From Gracilimonas sp040117685 (GTDB lineage: Bacteria; Bacteroidota; Rhodothermia; Balneolales; Balneolaceae), in assembly GCF_040117685.2 (NCBI RefSeq), contig NZ_JBEDYP020000003.1, forward strand, positions 1-64,000: 64,000 bases of DNA, given 5' to 3'. The notes beneath the pieces were generated by a model, which ran no database searches, was not told where the DNA came from, and saw nothing but the letters and a program-made list of their open reading frames with translations. Shown here one piece after another: positions 8,555-15,921 of this stretch. Each line of letters starts with the position of its first letter. Within the stretch, counting starts at the first letter, position 1. Position numbers and translations under genes: made by a program.

Positions 8555-8705
8555 GTCATCCTGAGAATACCTCCGAAGGATCCGGGCCATGGACCATTTG
8601 GTAATCATTTCATGGCTAAGGTTCTTTGCTATCGCCAGCTTTTGCACGGTGGACCGGGTGGTCCGCTTTAGCATTCCCAACAGGGTTATTGGGAATGAGG
8701 GGAAT
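8555..8705. repeat. Dispersed intergenic element, copy A
   Basis: About 150 bases shared with copy B at 9192-9341. It holds the block TTTCATGGCTAAGGTTCTTT and then two hairpins: GGACC-GGGT-GGTCC (8651-8663 region) and CATTCCCAA/TTGGGAATG around 8671-8697. An apparent 71-residue open frame across it is an artefact of the repeat. The start resembles the ATCCTGAG...GAAGGATCC intergenic repeats common in Bacteroidota genomes. Confidence 0.8.
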
Positions 8706-8774
8706 AATTTCTTGTAAGCAAGCCCGGATTGTCACAGATTCCTATTGTTATGCCGGCCTTGTTAGGTAGGTGTT

Positions 8775-9044
8775 TTAACCTGTTGACTTTCCAAATAGAT
8801 CATAGGATAAAACAAAGAATAGGATATTGAGAGCCATGATGAGCAATGCTATCAATATTGAGTAGAACCTGAATTTATCCCACAACGATCTTATATAAAT
8901 GATGAAAAGCACAGGATAGATCAATAGCAGATCGACCCTGATATTGCCTTCGGTATTTGCCTCCCAAATCCAATAGAGTATTGTGCAAATTATAGGAAGG
9001 ATGAGGTTCTTATGGGATGGAAGTTCATTCTGCTTGTTATTCAC
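8775..9044 (-). CDS. Hypothetical small membrane protein, 89 residues
   Basis: This frame encodes three hydrophobic stretches (about residues 15-28, 38-52 and 60-80) separated by short charged loops, so it would sit in the inner membrane. There is no recognisable family motif. It lies between two copies of the dispersed element in an AT-rich accessory stretch, and its low GC compared with the flanks suggests recent arrival. A small membrane gene between repeats is also typical cargo of integron cassettes, but no clear attachment site flanks it. Confidence 0.55.
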   Translation of the reverse strand: MNNKQNELPSHKNLILPIICTILYWIWEANTEGNIRVDLLLIYPVLFIIYIRSLWDKFRFYSILIALLIMALNILFFVLSYDLFGKSTG

Positions 9045-9191
9045 GGTGTCCTGTAAATCGTTGAGAGCTTTTTGCGGATGAAAAGTACACCTGGGAAGTA
9101 TGACATGTCTGTAATCCCATTGCGGGAATTATTGTGTAGCAGAAATAGTGAAATTAATCAGTTAAAGCAAGAGTATAGAGCAAGAGCAAGA

Positions 9192-9341
9192 TTCATCTTG
9201 GGGATATTTCCAAAGGATCCGGAGCATGGAGCATTCGGTAATCATTTCATGGCTAAGGTTCTTTGCTATCGCCAGCTTTTGCACGGCGGACCGGGTGGCC
9301 CGCTTTAGCATTCCCAACAGGGTTGTTGGGAATGAGGGGAA
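9192..9341. repeat. Dispersed intergenic element, copy B
   Basis: A close copy of 8555-8705, identical over long stretches from GGTAATCATTTCATGGC to the final TTGGGAATGAGGGGA. Differences in the hairpin regions include GGTCC to GGCCC. The CATTCCCAA/TTGGGAATG hairpin is preserved with a changed loop. The gap 9045-9383 holds this element and no gene that I can support. Confidence 0.8.
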
Positions 9342-9383
9342 ACAGCGGCCAAGTCAGCATTGAAACCGTTGTTATAGCCCGAT

Positions 9384-9785
9384 TTACTGTTTTATAATCT
9401 CCCAAAACCCTCGTGGTGAAATTATCCTGATTTGCGTGATGTCTTTTGAAAGAACCAATAGATCTTTATCACCTGTAACCAAAATATCAGCTTTTGCACT
9501 CAATGCTGATTCCAATACCCATCGATCATCTTCGTCTCTTACTTTTACTTCAGAAGGCTTATCAGGAATTGGTTCTATTTGTTGTTTTCGAAGAAATAAA
9601 AGGGTCTTAGAAACTTTATTATGTGGTACGTTGAGTTTATTAATCAATACCCGTTCCAATTCATTTAAAACAATTTCTCCAGTTATTAATTGGTGGTCTG
9701 CAAGAATAACTTCAAGAAGGTCGGCACATAATCCTCTTGCGGTGAACGCACTTACCAAAACGTTTGTATCAGTAAAAATTTTCAT
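9384..9785 (-). CDS. PIN-domain toxin (type II toxin-antitoxin)
   Basis: A 133-residue PIN-domain ribonuclease of the VapC-like putative toxin family. The acidic catalytic residues are visible: D6 in FTDTNVL, the glutamate in IVLNELERV, the aspartates in VRDEDDRWVL and the aspartate in VTGDKDLL. Such toxins cut RNA, often tRNA, when released from the antitoxin. Its start overlaps the antitoxin stop by 4 bases, the usual translational coupling. The pair lies in the accessory stretch next to repeats and the IS110 element. Confidence 0.9.
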   Translation of the reverse strand: MKIFTDTNVLVSAFTARGLCADLLEVILADHQLITGEIVLNELERVLINKLNVPHNKVSKTLLFLRKQQIEPIPDKPSEVKVRDEDDRWVLESALSAKADILVTGDKDLLVLSKDITQIRIISPRGFWEIIKQ

Positions 9786-10000
9786 GAAACTTCACGAAAA
9801 ACATCTTCATCGGTGAGCCATCCTTGAGCTTCACCGTAGGGTAAAAGTTGTTTGCGTAGTTCCTGAAAAGACTCAATTGATAATTGGCGTTTTAAAGCTT
9901 GCCGGACCAGCTCACTCTTTGAACGTCCGGATTTTTTCGATGATTCTTCAAGAAGTTGTTCCAATTCTTTGTCAATTCGAATAGTAAGAGTAGTGTCCAT
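9782..10000 (-). CDS. Ribbon-helix-helix antitoxin
   Basis: The 72-residue antitoxin has an N-terminal ribbon-helix-helix DNA-binding domain (TLTIRIDKELEQLLEE, then SGRSKSELVRQALKRQL) and a C-terminal tail that should wrap the PIN toxin. ATG 10000 is chosen because it places the beta strand at the N-terminus; an upstream start at 10039 would add 13 unconserved residues. Antitoxins of this type repress their own operon. The gene overlaps the toxin gene by 4 bases. Confidence 0.9.
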   Translation of the reverse strand: MDTTLTIRIDKELEQLLEESSKKSGRSKSELVRQALKRQLSIESFQELRKQLLPYGEAQGWLTDEDVFREVS

Positions 10001-10088
10001 AAGAGCAGTGTTATTTAAATGTTTTACAATGTAACACAACTTTAACGAACGGGCAATTTATTTATTTGGAAGGGTTATAATGACCTTG

Positions 10089-10177
10089 CGCATAACGGGC
10101 ACGGGGATTCTGATTTCTTTTGAAGTAGCAAAATTAATTTCTGGCAATCAAGTTTCCATCGAATCCCGTCCTGCCTG
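10089..10177. repeat. Inverted repeat left of the IS110 element
   Basis: ACGGGGATTC (10101-10110) pairs with GAATCCCGT (10161-10169), and the stem can extend outward through GGGC against TGCCTGT. It is preceded by GCATAAC at 10090-10096, which resembles an integron R'' box. A second small hairpin, CCCGAA-CA-TTCGGG, follows near 10180-10193. The structure may be an attC remnant, part of the IS110 left end, or an intergenic repeat. Confidence 0.4.
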
Positions 10178-10282
10178 TCCCGAACATTCGGGGCGTCCGA
10201 TTTAAAACGCTTTGATCTTTCCAAAAAGGACGTCCTCACGTAGATTCATTATTCCCCAATAACAAAACCTACGGAGGACATC

Positions 10283-11389
10283 ATGACCTATTTAGGAATA
10301 GACCTTCATACACGTAATATGACCATTTGTGCGGTTTCATCCAACGGAAAAAGAATCGGTGAGTGGAAACTCGCTAACGATATCGGACAACTGGATGCGT
10401 TGATCCGGAACATGGCCGGTCCTGTTAAGGCTGTGGTGGAAGCTACCAGCAGCTGGTACTGGCTGGCCGGTTGGGCGCAAAGCCGCGACCTGGAGTTGAT
10501 ATTGGCTCATGCCAAAATGCTCAAAGCCATTGCCTATGCGAAAGTAAAAACCGATTCCGTGGATGCCCACAGGCTGGCTCAGCTGTTAGCGGCCGATTTG
10601 ATCCCACGAGCTCATATGGTAATGGGAACCCAAAGGGAGTTACGGGAACTGCTTCGGGGGAGGCTTCGGCTGGTCTGGCGCAGATGTAAGGTACAGGACA
10701 GCTTGTACAACCTATTCTTCAAGTACAATGTGTCGATTCCGAAGTATCCGTTCCGGGATTTGCACAGGCTCGAAGAACACCTGACCGCGCATCTTTCTCC
10801 CGCATCCAGTCTGGAGGCAGTCCTGCAGATTGGCCAACTCCGGCTGCTGGAAAGCCAGGTGTACCAAATCGAGGAGAATATTGACGAATACCGCCCGGAG
10901 TTTCCGGGCTATGATCGCATCAGTCAGTTGCCGGGTATTGGCAAGGTGAGCAGCTGGAGTATCCTGGCAGAGGTCGGGGATATTTCCCGGTTCGGAAGCG
11001 ATAAGCATTTTGCCAGTTACTGCCGGCTGGTGCCGGGAGCTGCTGACAGTGGCGGAAAGCGTCGCCATAAATCCCGCAACAAAGATGGCAATAAATATCT
11101 GAAAGTGGCCTTCAGTCAGGCGGCTATTGGAGCGATCACGTATTATCCGCCGGTGCGTCAGTTTTATAACAAGATCCGCCGGCGGAGTGGCAAGCATGTA
11201 GCGCGGACGGTGGTAGCCAAAGAACTGGCCCGTATTGTATATTTTATGCTTTCAAGGAACCAGCCGTACAAAGGCTTTAAAGGGAAGGAAACTCCCAAAG
11301 ACACGTATTTAAACTGGCCTCATTCGGTAAGCCCGCACAGTCTAAGAGGGCGTGACAGAGCAGACCCGTCACAGCCCGACGCAATTTGA
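10283..11389 (+). CDS. IS110-family transposase
   Basis: The 368-residue recombinase has the N-terminal RuvC-like DEDD domain with D7, E53, D91 and D94 visible (YLGIDLHT, VVEATSSWYW, KTDSVDAHRLAQL). It also has the C-terminal Tnp domain with a helix-hairpin-helix (LPGIGKVSSW) and the PGAADSGGKRRHKS motif, where S256 is the expected nucleophile. In this family a structured RNA from the element's non-coding end guides both target and donor recognition. The frame is intact and full length, so the element may be active. A strong ribosome-binding site (CGGAGGACATC) precedes the ATG. Confidence 0.95.
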   Translation: MTYLGIDLHTRNMTICAVSSNGKRIGEWKLANDIGQLDALIRNMAGPVKAVVEATSSWYWLAGWAQSRDLELILAHAKMLKAIAYAKVKTDSVDAHRLAQLLAADLIPRAHMVMGTQRELRELLRGRLRLVWRRCKVQDSLYNLFFKYNVSIPKYPFRDLHRLEEHLTAHLSPASSLEAVLQIGQLRLLESQVYQIEENIDEYRPEFPGYDRISQLPGIGKVSSWSILAEVGDISRFGSDKHFASYCRLVPGAADSGGKRRHKSRNKDGNKYLKVAFSQAAIGAITYYPPVRQFYNKIRRRSGKHVARTVVAKELARIVYFMLSRNQPYKGFKGKETPKDTYLNWPHSVSPHSLRGRDRADPSQPDAI

Positions 11390-11433
11390 TTGGGACTCCG
11401 AATGGGTAATCGATGTAAGATCAGGGATGGTAG

Positions 11434-11477
11434 TCCGCCAGCCGGCGGATTGCAGTTCCGACAAGTGTGTCGGGAAC
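11434..11477 (+). ncRNA. Candidate bridge RNA hairpins 3' of the transposase
   Basis: Two strong hairpins lie 45 bases after the transposase stop: TCCGCC-AGCC-GGCGGA (11434-11449) and GTTCCGACA-AGTG-TGTCGGGAAC (11455-11477, one bulge). IS1111-type members carry their guide RNA in the 3' non-coding end, so this is where one would be expected. I cannot define the guide loops, and the 11390-11650 stretch contains no convincing protein gene. Confidence 0.4.
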
Positions 11478-11653
11478 AAGCCCGTAATGGTGTTGGATGG
11501 CTGGTTTATGAAACTGGACCATCGAATAGATCGAAAGAAGTTCGTTTAATTACCCGGTTAACCTATCAATGAGGTAAATATGATTCGTTTTCAAAGAAAT
11601 GCTTAATCACAGATGGGAAAAGACTATCTACTTGACAAAGTCCTTTTTAATGG

Positions 11654-12514
11654 TGTTAGCCAAACGGTTTTTTTACTTAAAGTGGGTAGTTATCAAGAGT
11701 ATCTCGAATTGAGAAATTAATCTTCTTGGTTGGACTCAAATCATCTACAAAATCCAGTGAATGTTCGAGTTTTAAGAATACAGGGAATAAGTCATTGGTG
11801 TGATCAGTAAAAATGCTTACTTCATCTCCATTATCAAAAATTAGCTTCGAATGTAAAACTTGAGCATGTATTGTAATTCCGTCCAATGATTTTATATATA
11901 CAATTGGAATCGAAGAAACGATTAATGAAATCTCACTAAATAACTCATGGGCTGTATTGCTTTCAAAAGTTGTGTCAATATCCACATTTTCCACAGGTTC
12001 GTAGTAATAATAACCGCTAGAATCGACAATTAAATTTCTTTGTGGACAGCCTCCGTAATAACATTCACCGGAAGAAAATTCAATTCTAACCAACTTCGGT
12101 TCATTTCTTATTGGTTTAAAACGCTCAAATCGAAATTCAACCGTATCAAATTTAAAGTCGTTAACTCTTCTCTGCCGTTGTTCTAGTACTGTTTCAAACC
12201 TAAAATTTGAATCAGTTAATTTAGTGATATAGAAGACGTGCTGAGTAACCTGCTTAGAGGTAATTCGCGATTGATATGGATTATCTAGATCGACAACAAT
12301 TGAATCATCGTAAACTCTATACTTTTGATAAAAGAAATCATTAAACAGAAGGCTATCACCAGATACATGTAGATATGATTTAATTTCTCCTGATTCCTGT
12401 CCCTGCCAATCTCCTTGTAAAGTTTCAAAATTAGTCCTGTTTTCAGAACAACCAATCACTAGTATTATTAAAAAAGCCTTTAAAAGTAATTTCATTCTGA
12501 AAGTTTGGCTAACA
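11654..12514. repeat. Complementary 12-mers enclosing a lipoprotein gene (cassette-like ends)
   Basis: TGTTAGCCAAAC at 11654-11665 and its exact reverse complement GTTTGGCTAACA at 12503-12514 sit 11 bases beyond the stop and 7 bases before the start of the lipoprotein gene. In an integron cassette the first bases (TTRRRY) are complementary to the R'' box (RYYYAAC) that opens its own attC. The pair here follows that rule, with GTTAGCC and GGCTAAC. Confidence 0.55.
11677..12495 (-). CDS. Lipoprotein, DUF6438-like
   Basis: A 272-residue lipoprotein: the signal peptide ends in VIGC, so Cys16 would be lipidated and the protein exported to the outer membrane or periplasm. The middle part, FSSGECYYGGCPQRNLIVDSS (residues about 140-160) with a YYYYEP strand, resembles the DUF6438 beta-rich domain, which has a similar GxCP...L.I...G..Y pattern. 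The gene is AT-richer than the chromosomal genes around it. It fills almost exactly the space between two complementary 12-mers and abuts an attC-like hairpin, which suggests acquisition as a cassette. Function unknown. Confidence 0.7.
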   Translation of the reverse strand: MKLLLKAFLIILVIGCSENRTNFETLQGDWQGQESGEIKSYLHVSGDSLLFNDFFYQKYRVYDDSIVVDLDNPYQSRITSKQVTQHVFYITKLTDSNFRFETVLEQRQRRVNDFKFDTVEFRFERFKPIRNEPKLVRIEFSSGECYYGGCPQRNLIVDSSGYYYYEPVENVDIDTTFESNTAHELFSEISLIVSSIPIVYIKSLDGITIHAQVLHSKLIFDNGDEVSIFTDHTNDLFPVFLKLEHSLDFVDDLSPTKKINFSIRDTLDNYPL

Positions 12515-12664
12515 TTGTATTAGGCGAATCATGGGTTTGTTAGGGCGAACCAGATAAACATACGCTGATCTGTTTTATCCTTACTTATCATTCGCATAAT
12601 GTGATAATATGGATGTTATCCGAACGGGCATTCGCCTAAACGGTTCGTCTAATATCCGTTTTAA
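12503..12664. repeat. attC-like imperfect inverted repeat
   Basis: Box order on the plus strand: GGCTAAC (12507-12513), TATTAGGCGAA (12518-12528), GTTAGGGCGAACC (12539-12551), a central region with an inner GATAAAC/GTTTTATC pairing, ATTCGCCTAAAC (12630-12641), GGTTCGTCTAATA (12642-12654), then GTT at 12658. The outer boxes pair (TATTAG with CTAATA) and leave unpaired bases, as in folded attC sites. The final box does not match GTTRRRY beyond GTT, so this is a resemblance, not proof. Confidence 0.45.
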
Positions 12665-12813
12665 TAATAAGCGAAGGTGCTAAAATTCTATCTAAAAGTA
12701 CAAACGCATTATTTACAAGTGGCTGACAGGTGGGCGAGACTTGAATGAAATATTTGATGATAGAATAACATATGAAGTTAAAGCCGACCGTAGGGGAACC
12801 AGTTGAGTCGGAA

Positions 12814-12889
12814 ATGTTTGGTTATCATTTCATGGCTAAGGTTCTTCGCTATCGCCTGCCTTTGCCGTCAGGCAGGCTCAGAATGACCC
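12814..12889. repeat. Dispersed intergenic element, copy C (short form)
   Basis: It shares the block TTTCATGGCTAAGGTTCTT and CGCTATCGCC with copies A and B, then diverges into a different hairpin, GCCTGCC...GGCAGGC (12855-12876 region), followed by CAGAATGACCC. It lies between the attC-like repeat and the DUF1801 gene. Confidence 0.7.
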
Positions 12890-12897
12890 ATTATTTA

Positions 12898-13296
12898 TTA
12901 ATGCTTATCCAGATGATACCTTAAAGCCATTTGTATGCAAATCCGAAGTTCTTTTTCAGGCAGGCTAGTATCAGCAGGTAACAGAATGGCACGATTTCCC
13001 TCAAACTCCAGCTCATCCTTAAACATGCTTCGCCAGGTCTCAATAAGGGAAGTGTTACAGCTCACATACATCCCAATCTGCTCCGGGTTTTTCTCCTTCC
13101 AGTCTATGCGAATGGTGGTGCCGCTTTTAGGGCGACGGGTGAGGTAAGCCGGTTCACTCCATTTAAGGGTTTCTTCCAGCTCACCAACGCCCTCGGTTTG
13201 TTCAGCCACCTCATATATCAACGCCCGCAACCTCTCCATCTTCACCCTGACAGGCTCCGGATAACTTTCAAATTTCTCCTTCACACTCTTATTCAT
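12898..13296 (-). CDS. DUF1801 family protein
   Basis: A 132-residue protein of the DUF1801 (YdhG-like) family, small cytoplasmic alpha/beta proteins of unknown role. Family marks are the LRALIYEVAEQ helix, ETLKWSEPAYL in the middle with the conserved W-x-x-P, and the C-terminal ELRICIQMALRYH. ATG 13296 (MNKSVKEKF) is chosen over the frame that extends into the heptamer array, since the added residues would be encoded by the repeat. Because the array lies directly upstream, repeat slippage could alter its promoter or leader. Confidence 0.85.
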   Translation of the reverse strand: MNKSVKEKFESYPEPVRVKMERLRALIYEVAEQTEGVGELEETLKWSEPAYLTRRPKSGTTIRIDWKEKNPEQIGMYVSCNTSLIETWRSMFKDELEFEGNRAILLPADTSLPEKELRICIQMALRYHLDKH

Positions 13297-13300
13297 AACC

Positions 13301-13405
13301 TGGTCAATGGTCAATGGTCAATGGTCAATGGTCAATGGTCAATGGTCAATGGTCAATGGTCAATGGTCAATGGTCATTGGTCGTAGGTCGTTAATCATTG
13401 GTCCA
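13301..13405. repeat. Heptamer tandem array (TGGTCAA)n
   Basis: Ten perfect TGGTCAA units (13301-13370) are followed by five degraded heptamers (TGGTCAT, TGGTCGT, AGGTCGT, TAATCAT, TGGTCCA) to 13405. The array fills the entire gap between the DUF1801 start and the S9 peptidase stop, and its last units contain that stop codon. On the minus strand each unit contains TTGACC, similar to a -35 box. Confidence 0.95.
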
Positions 13406-15737
13406 ACATCCCAAACTCATACTCCTTAGGCGGATCCACACCTTTCAGATGCTCCACAAAATAATCCCAACGCTTACGCATCATATAATCTTCGCTGTAA
13501 TATCCGTGTCCGCGGTTTGGAAACATGATCATATCGAAATCCTTGTTGGCTTCGATGAGTGCGTTTATCACCAGCAGAGAGTTGTAAGGAGGGACATTGC
13601 TGTCGAGCGTGCCGTGGGTAATCAGCAGCTTGCCTTGCAGGCTATCAGCCAGTAGTTGGTTAGCCTGGTTGTCGTAGTTGGTGGACTGATCGTCAGTAGC
13701 ACCGTCAATGTTGGTGGCTTTGAGCAGTCCCTGCCATTTCTCTCCCCATGGATCGGCATAGTTTCGGTTATCATGGTTACCGGCACCGGAAACGGCGACA
13801 TCATAAAAACCGGGGTAGGCGAACAGGGCACGGGTAGAGGCAAATCCACCACCGGAATGGCCAAAGATGCCTACCCGACTGATATCCATCCATGAATGAC
13901 GCTCACCGAGCTGTTCAATCATGGTAATTTGATCAGGAAGTCCATTGTCGCCCATGTTTCCGTAATAGAAATCATGAAATTCTTTAGAACGACCAGGCGT
14001 GCCCATCGCATCCACTTCAACCACAATGAAACCAAGTTCAGCCAGGGCTTGCTTGTCGGAGCGGGCCGCTCGGAAAGAGCGACTTCCCACACTGCCGGTT
14101 TGAGGACCGGGGTAAATATAGTTCAGCACGGGATAAGACTCCGAAGAGCTGAAATTGGACGGCTTGTACATCAGTCCATACAGGTCGGTAATGCCATCGC
14201 GGGCTTTAACAGAAAAGGGAACAGGTGGTACCCAGCCGTGTGCCTGCAGCTCAGAGATATCGGCGGTAGCCAAATCAACAAGTACTTCACCTTCCATATT
14301 TCGGATAACTGATGTTGGAGGAGTAGTTGGTGTTGACCTGGTATCTACAAAATAGGTCCCGGACTCTGAAACTTCAATTTCATGATGAGCTTGTTCCGGC
14401 GTTAGCAGACGGAGATCGGTTCCGTCAAAGTTCACCCGGTAAAAATATTCGAAATAGGGGTCGCCATCCTCACGTACCGCACCGGTGAAATAGATAGTTC
14501 GGGAGTCTTCATCTACATGACGAACCTGATTCACGTTCCAGTCACCGGAAGTAATCTGATTCTTGAGCTTTCCGGTTTGAAGGTCATACAGGTATAAATG
14601 GCCCCAGTTATCACGCTGTGAATACCAAATCACCTCATTGCTTTCGTTGAGTACGTGCCAGTTCACCATGTCGTTACCGGATTCAAAAAAGGTATCCGTT
14701 TCTTCTTTCAACACCGATCGAACACTTCCGGTATTGGGATCAGCGGTTTGAAGATGTACATCCTGGTGATCGCGTGATACCGATACAAATGCCAGCGTAT
14801 TACTATCATTGCTCCATTTGTTATCCAGAAAGTTTCCGCCCCAGTCCGCAATATGGTCAGTGATGGTAGAGCGCTGAGGATCGGGATCCATATTAAGTCG
14901 AACAACTATCGGGGTGGGTTCCAGGTTAATTACTACCCGATGAATGCGGAAAATTACACTGTCGCCCGGCAAAGGGTACTTCCAGGCTTCCAGTTCGGGG
15001 TGACCTACTTTTGTAGACGCCAGATACATTTCACCCACGCCGCGGGCATCCTGTTGAAAGGTTGAAATTCGTTTTGAGTCGGGCGACCACAACACTACAG
15101 GTCCTTCTCTTTTCACCCAGCCGGCATTGTTGGTGGCGTAGCCGAAGTTTTCCAGGCCGTCAAAGGTAAGTTGAGTTACCCGGCCGGATTCCAGGTTCCT
15201 CATATACAGGTTGTGATCCCTTATAAACACGGATTTCTTTCCATCAGGAGAAACCGATTCATTCCAGTAGTTTCGAACTTCGTCACGGGTAATTTCGCAA
15301 TCGTAACCTATGAGTTCACACTTGTATTCCTTTCCATTGGCTGAGAAAGTAATGGCTTCACCTTCATCGGTAAAATCGAAGCTTCTAAAGGGGAGGTCCA
15401 GGGGCTCTACCTCTTCATCCATCATACCTGATAAAACGTCCGCCAGCCGGTCATGATCAAATGCCCGTTCTTTGGTTTCGGCTTCGGGATCAGCCATCAT
15501 AAATTCGGTACCATCAGCTAAAGAGTGCCGGTAAATAAGTCGGTTATCATCCAGCCATTCTTCACCGGCTAAGGTTCCGTGAACCAAATCATTGGTATGA
15601 GTGGAGAGCATTTTTTCAGCTCGCTGGTAGTCTTCTTCAGACACTTTTTCGGAGTAAATTTTACAGCCCGAAGTGAGCAGAATCAAAGAAGAGAATAGAA
15701 TGAGCAGGGGAAAAGAGCGATTGGTGGACAATTTCAT
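13395..15737 (-). CDS. S9 family peptidase (dipeptidyl-peptidase IV type), lipoprotein
   Basis: A 780-residue exported serine peptidase. The N-terminal signal ends in LTSGC, so it is a predicted lipoprotein. Next comes a DPP-IV beta-propeller region (about 60-500) and a C-terminal alpha/beta-hydrolase domain. The catalytic triad is visible: S628 in FGHSGGG, D712 in GTLDSNVPP and H744 in NRGHGYY. Such enzymes remove dipeptides from proline-containing peptides and serve peptide feeding. It begins at ATG 15737. Its stop codon lies within a degraded heptamer array. It is probably monocistronic or cotranscribed with DUF1801. Confidence 0.93.
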   Translation of the reverse strand: MKLSTNRSFPLLILFSSLILLTSGCKIYSEKVSEEDYQRAEKMLSTHTNDLVHGTLAGEEWLDDNRLIYRHSLADGTEFMMADPEAETKERAFDHDRLADVLSGMMDEEVEPLDLPFRSFDFTDEGEAITFSANGKEYKCELIGYDCEITRDEVRNYWNESVSPDGKKSVFIRDHNLYMRNLESGRVTQLTFDGLENFGYATNNAGWVKREGPVVLWSPDSKRISTFQQDARGVGEMYLASTKVGHPELEAWKYPLPGDSVIFRIHRVVINLEPTPIVVRLNMDPDPQRSTITDHIADWGGNFLDNKWSNDSNTLAFVSVSRDHQDVHLQTADPNTGSVRSVLKEETDTFFESGNDMVNWHVLNESNEVIWYSQRDNWGHLYLYDLQTGKLKNQITSGDWNVNQVRHVDEDSRTIYFTGAVREDGDPYFEYFYRVNFDGTDLRLLTPEQAHHEIEVSESGTYFVDTRSTPTTPPTSVIRNMEGEVLVDLATADISELQAHGWVPPVPFSVKARDGITDLYGLMYKPSNFSSSESYPVLNYIYPGPQTGSVGSRSFRAARSDKQALAELGFIVVEVDAMGTPGRSKEFHDFYYGNMGDNGLPDQITMIEQLGERHSWMDISRVGIFGHSGGGFASTRALFAYPGFYDVAVSGAGNHDNRNYADPWGEKWQGLLKATNIDGATDDQSTNYDNQANQLLADSLQGKLLITHGTLDSNVPPYNSLLVINALIEANKDFDMIMFPNRGHGYYSEDYMMRKRWDYFVEHLKGVDPPKEYEFGMLDQ

Positions 15738-15921
15738 AGGGAAATTTTGTTAGTTCTGTTTGGTGTTGCGAATATAGAGAATCATCAGACTTCTTCAAGT
15801 AAAAGGTTGTGGTAAAATGTGATACTTCGGTTTACCAAATAGAAGACAACCAGAATGCTGCTTTGTGACAAATTATTTAAGTCAGTGTTCTTGTCTCTTT
15901 AAAATTGTCTAAGTTCGACTC

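Larger units (their letters stand above)
10219..11650 (+). mobile_element. IS110-family insertion sequence (ends approximate)
   Basis: The transposase gene is intact. The ends are provisional: AAAAAGGAC begins at about 10222 and its complement GTCCTTTTT lies at about 11640-11648, which could be the short sub-terminal inverted repeat known in the IS1111 subgroup. About 60 bases precede the gene inside these ends and about 260 non-coding bases follow it. IS110-family elements lack long terminal repeats and usually make no target duplication, so the limits need a second copy or an empty site. Confidence 0.6.

Noticed and set aside
8456..9308. Two open frames (8456-8671 and 9072-9308) with the same C-terminal 30 residues
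   Set aside because: The shared part is encoded by the dispersed repeat copies A and B; no start site or family supports a protein.
9340..9383. Possible attC start (GCTATAAC on the minus strand) after the PIN toxin
   Set aside because: The first box looks suitable but no matching second half was found before repeat B; only mentioned as context for the cassette idea.
11352..11572. Open frames after the IS110 transposase
   Set aside because: They lie in the structured non-coding end of the element and have no recognisable content.
13301..13405. CRISPR-like array
   Set aside because: Units are 7 bases without spacers, so it is a simple tandem array.
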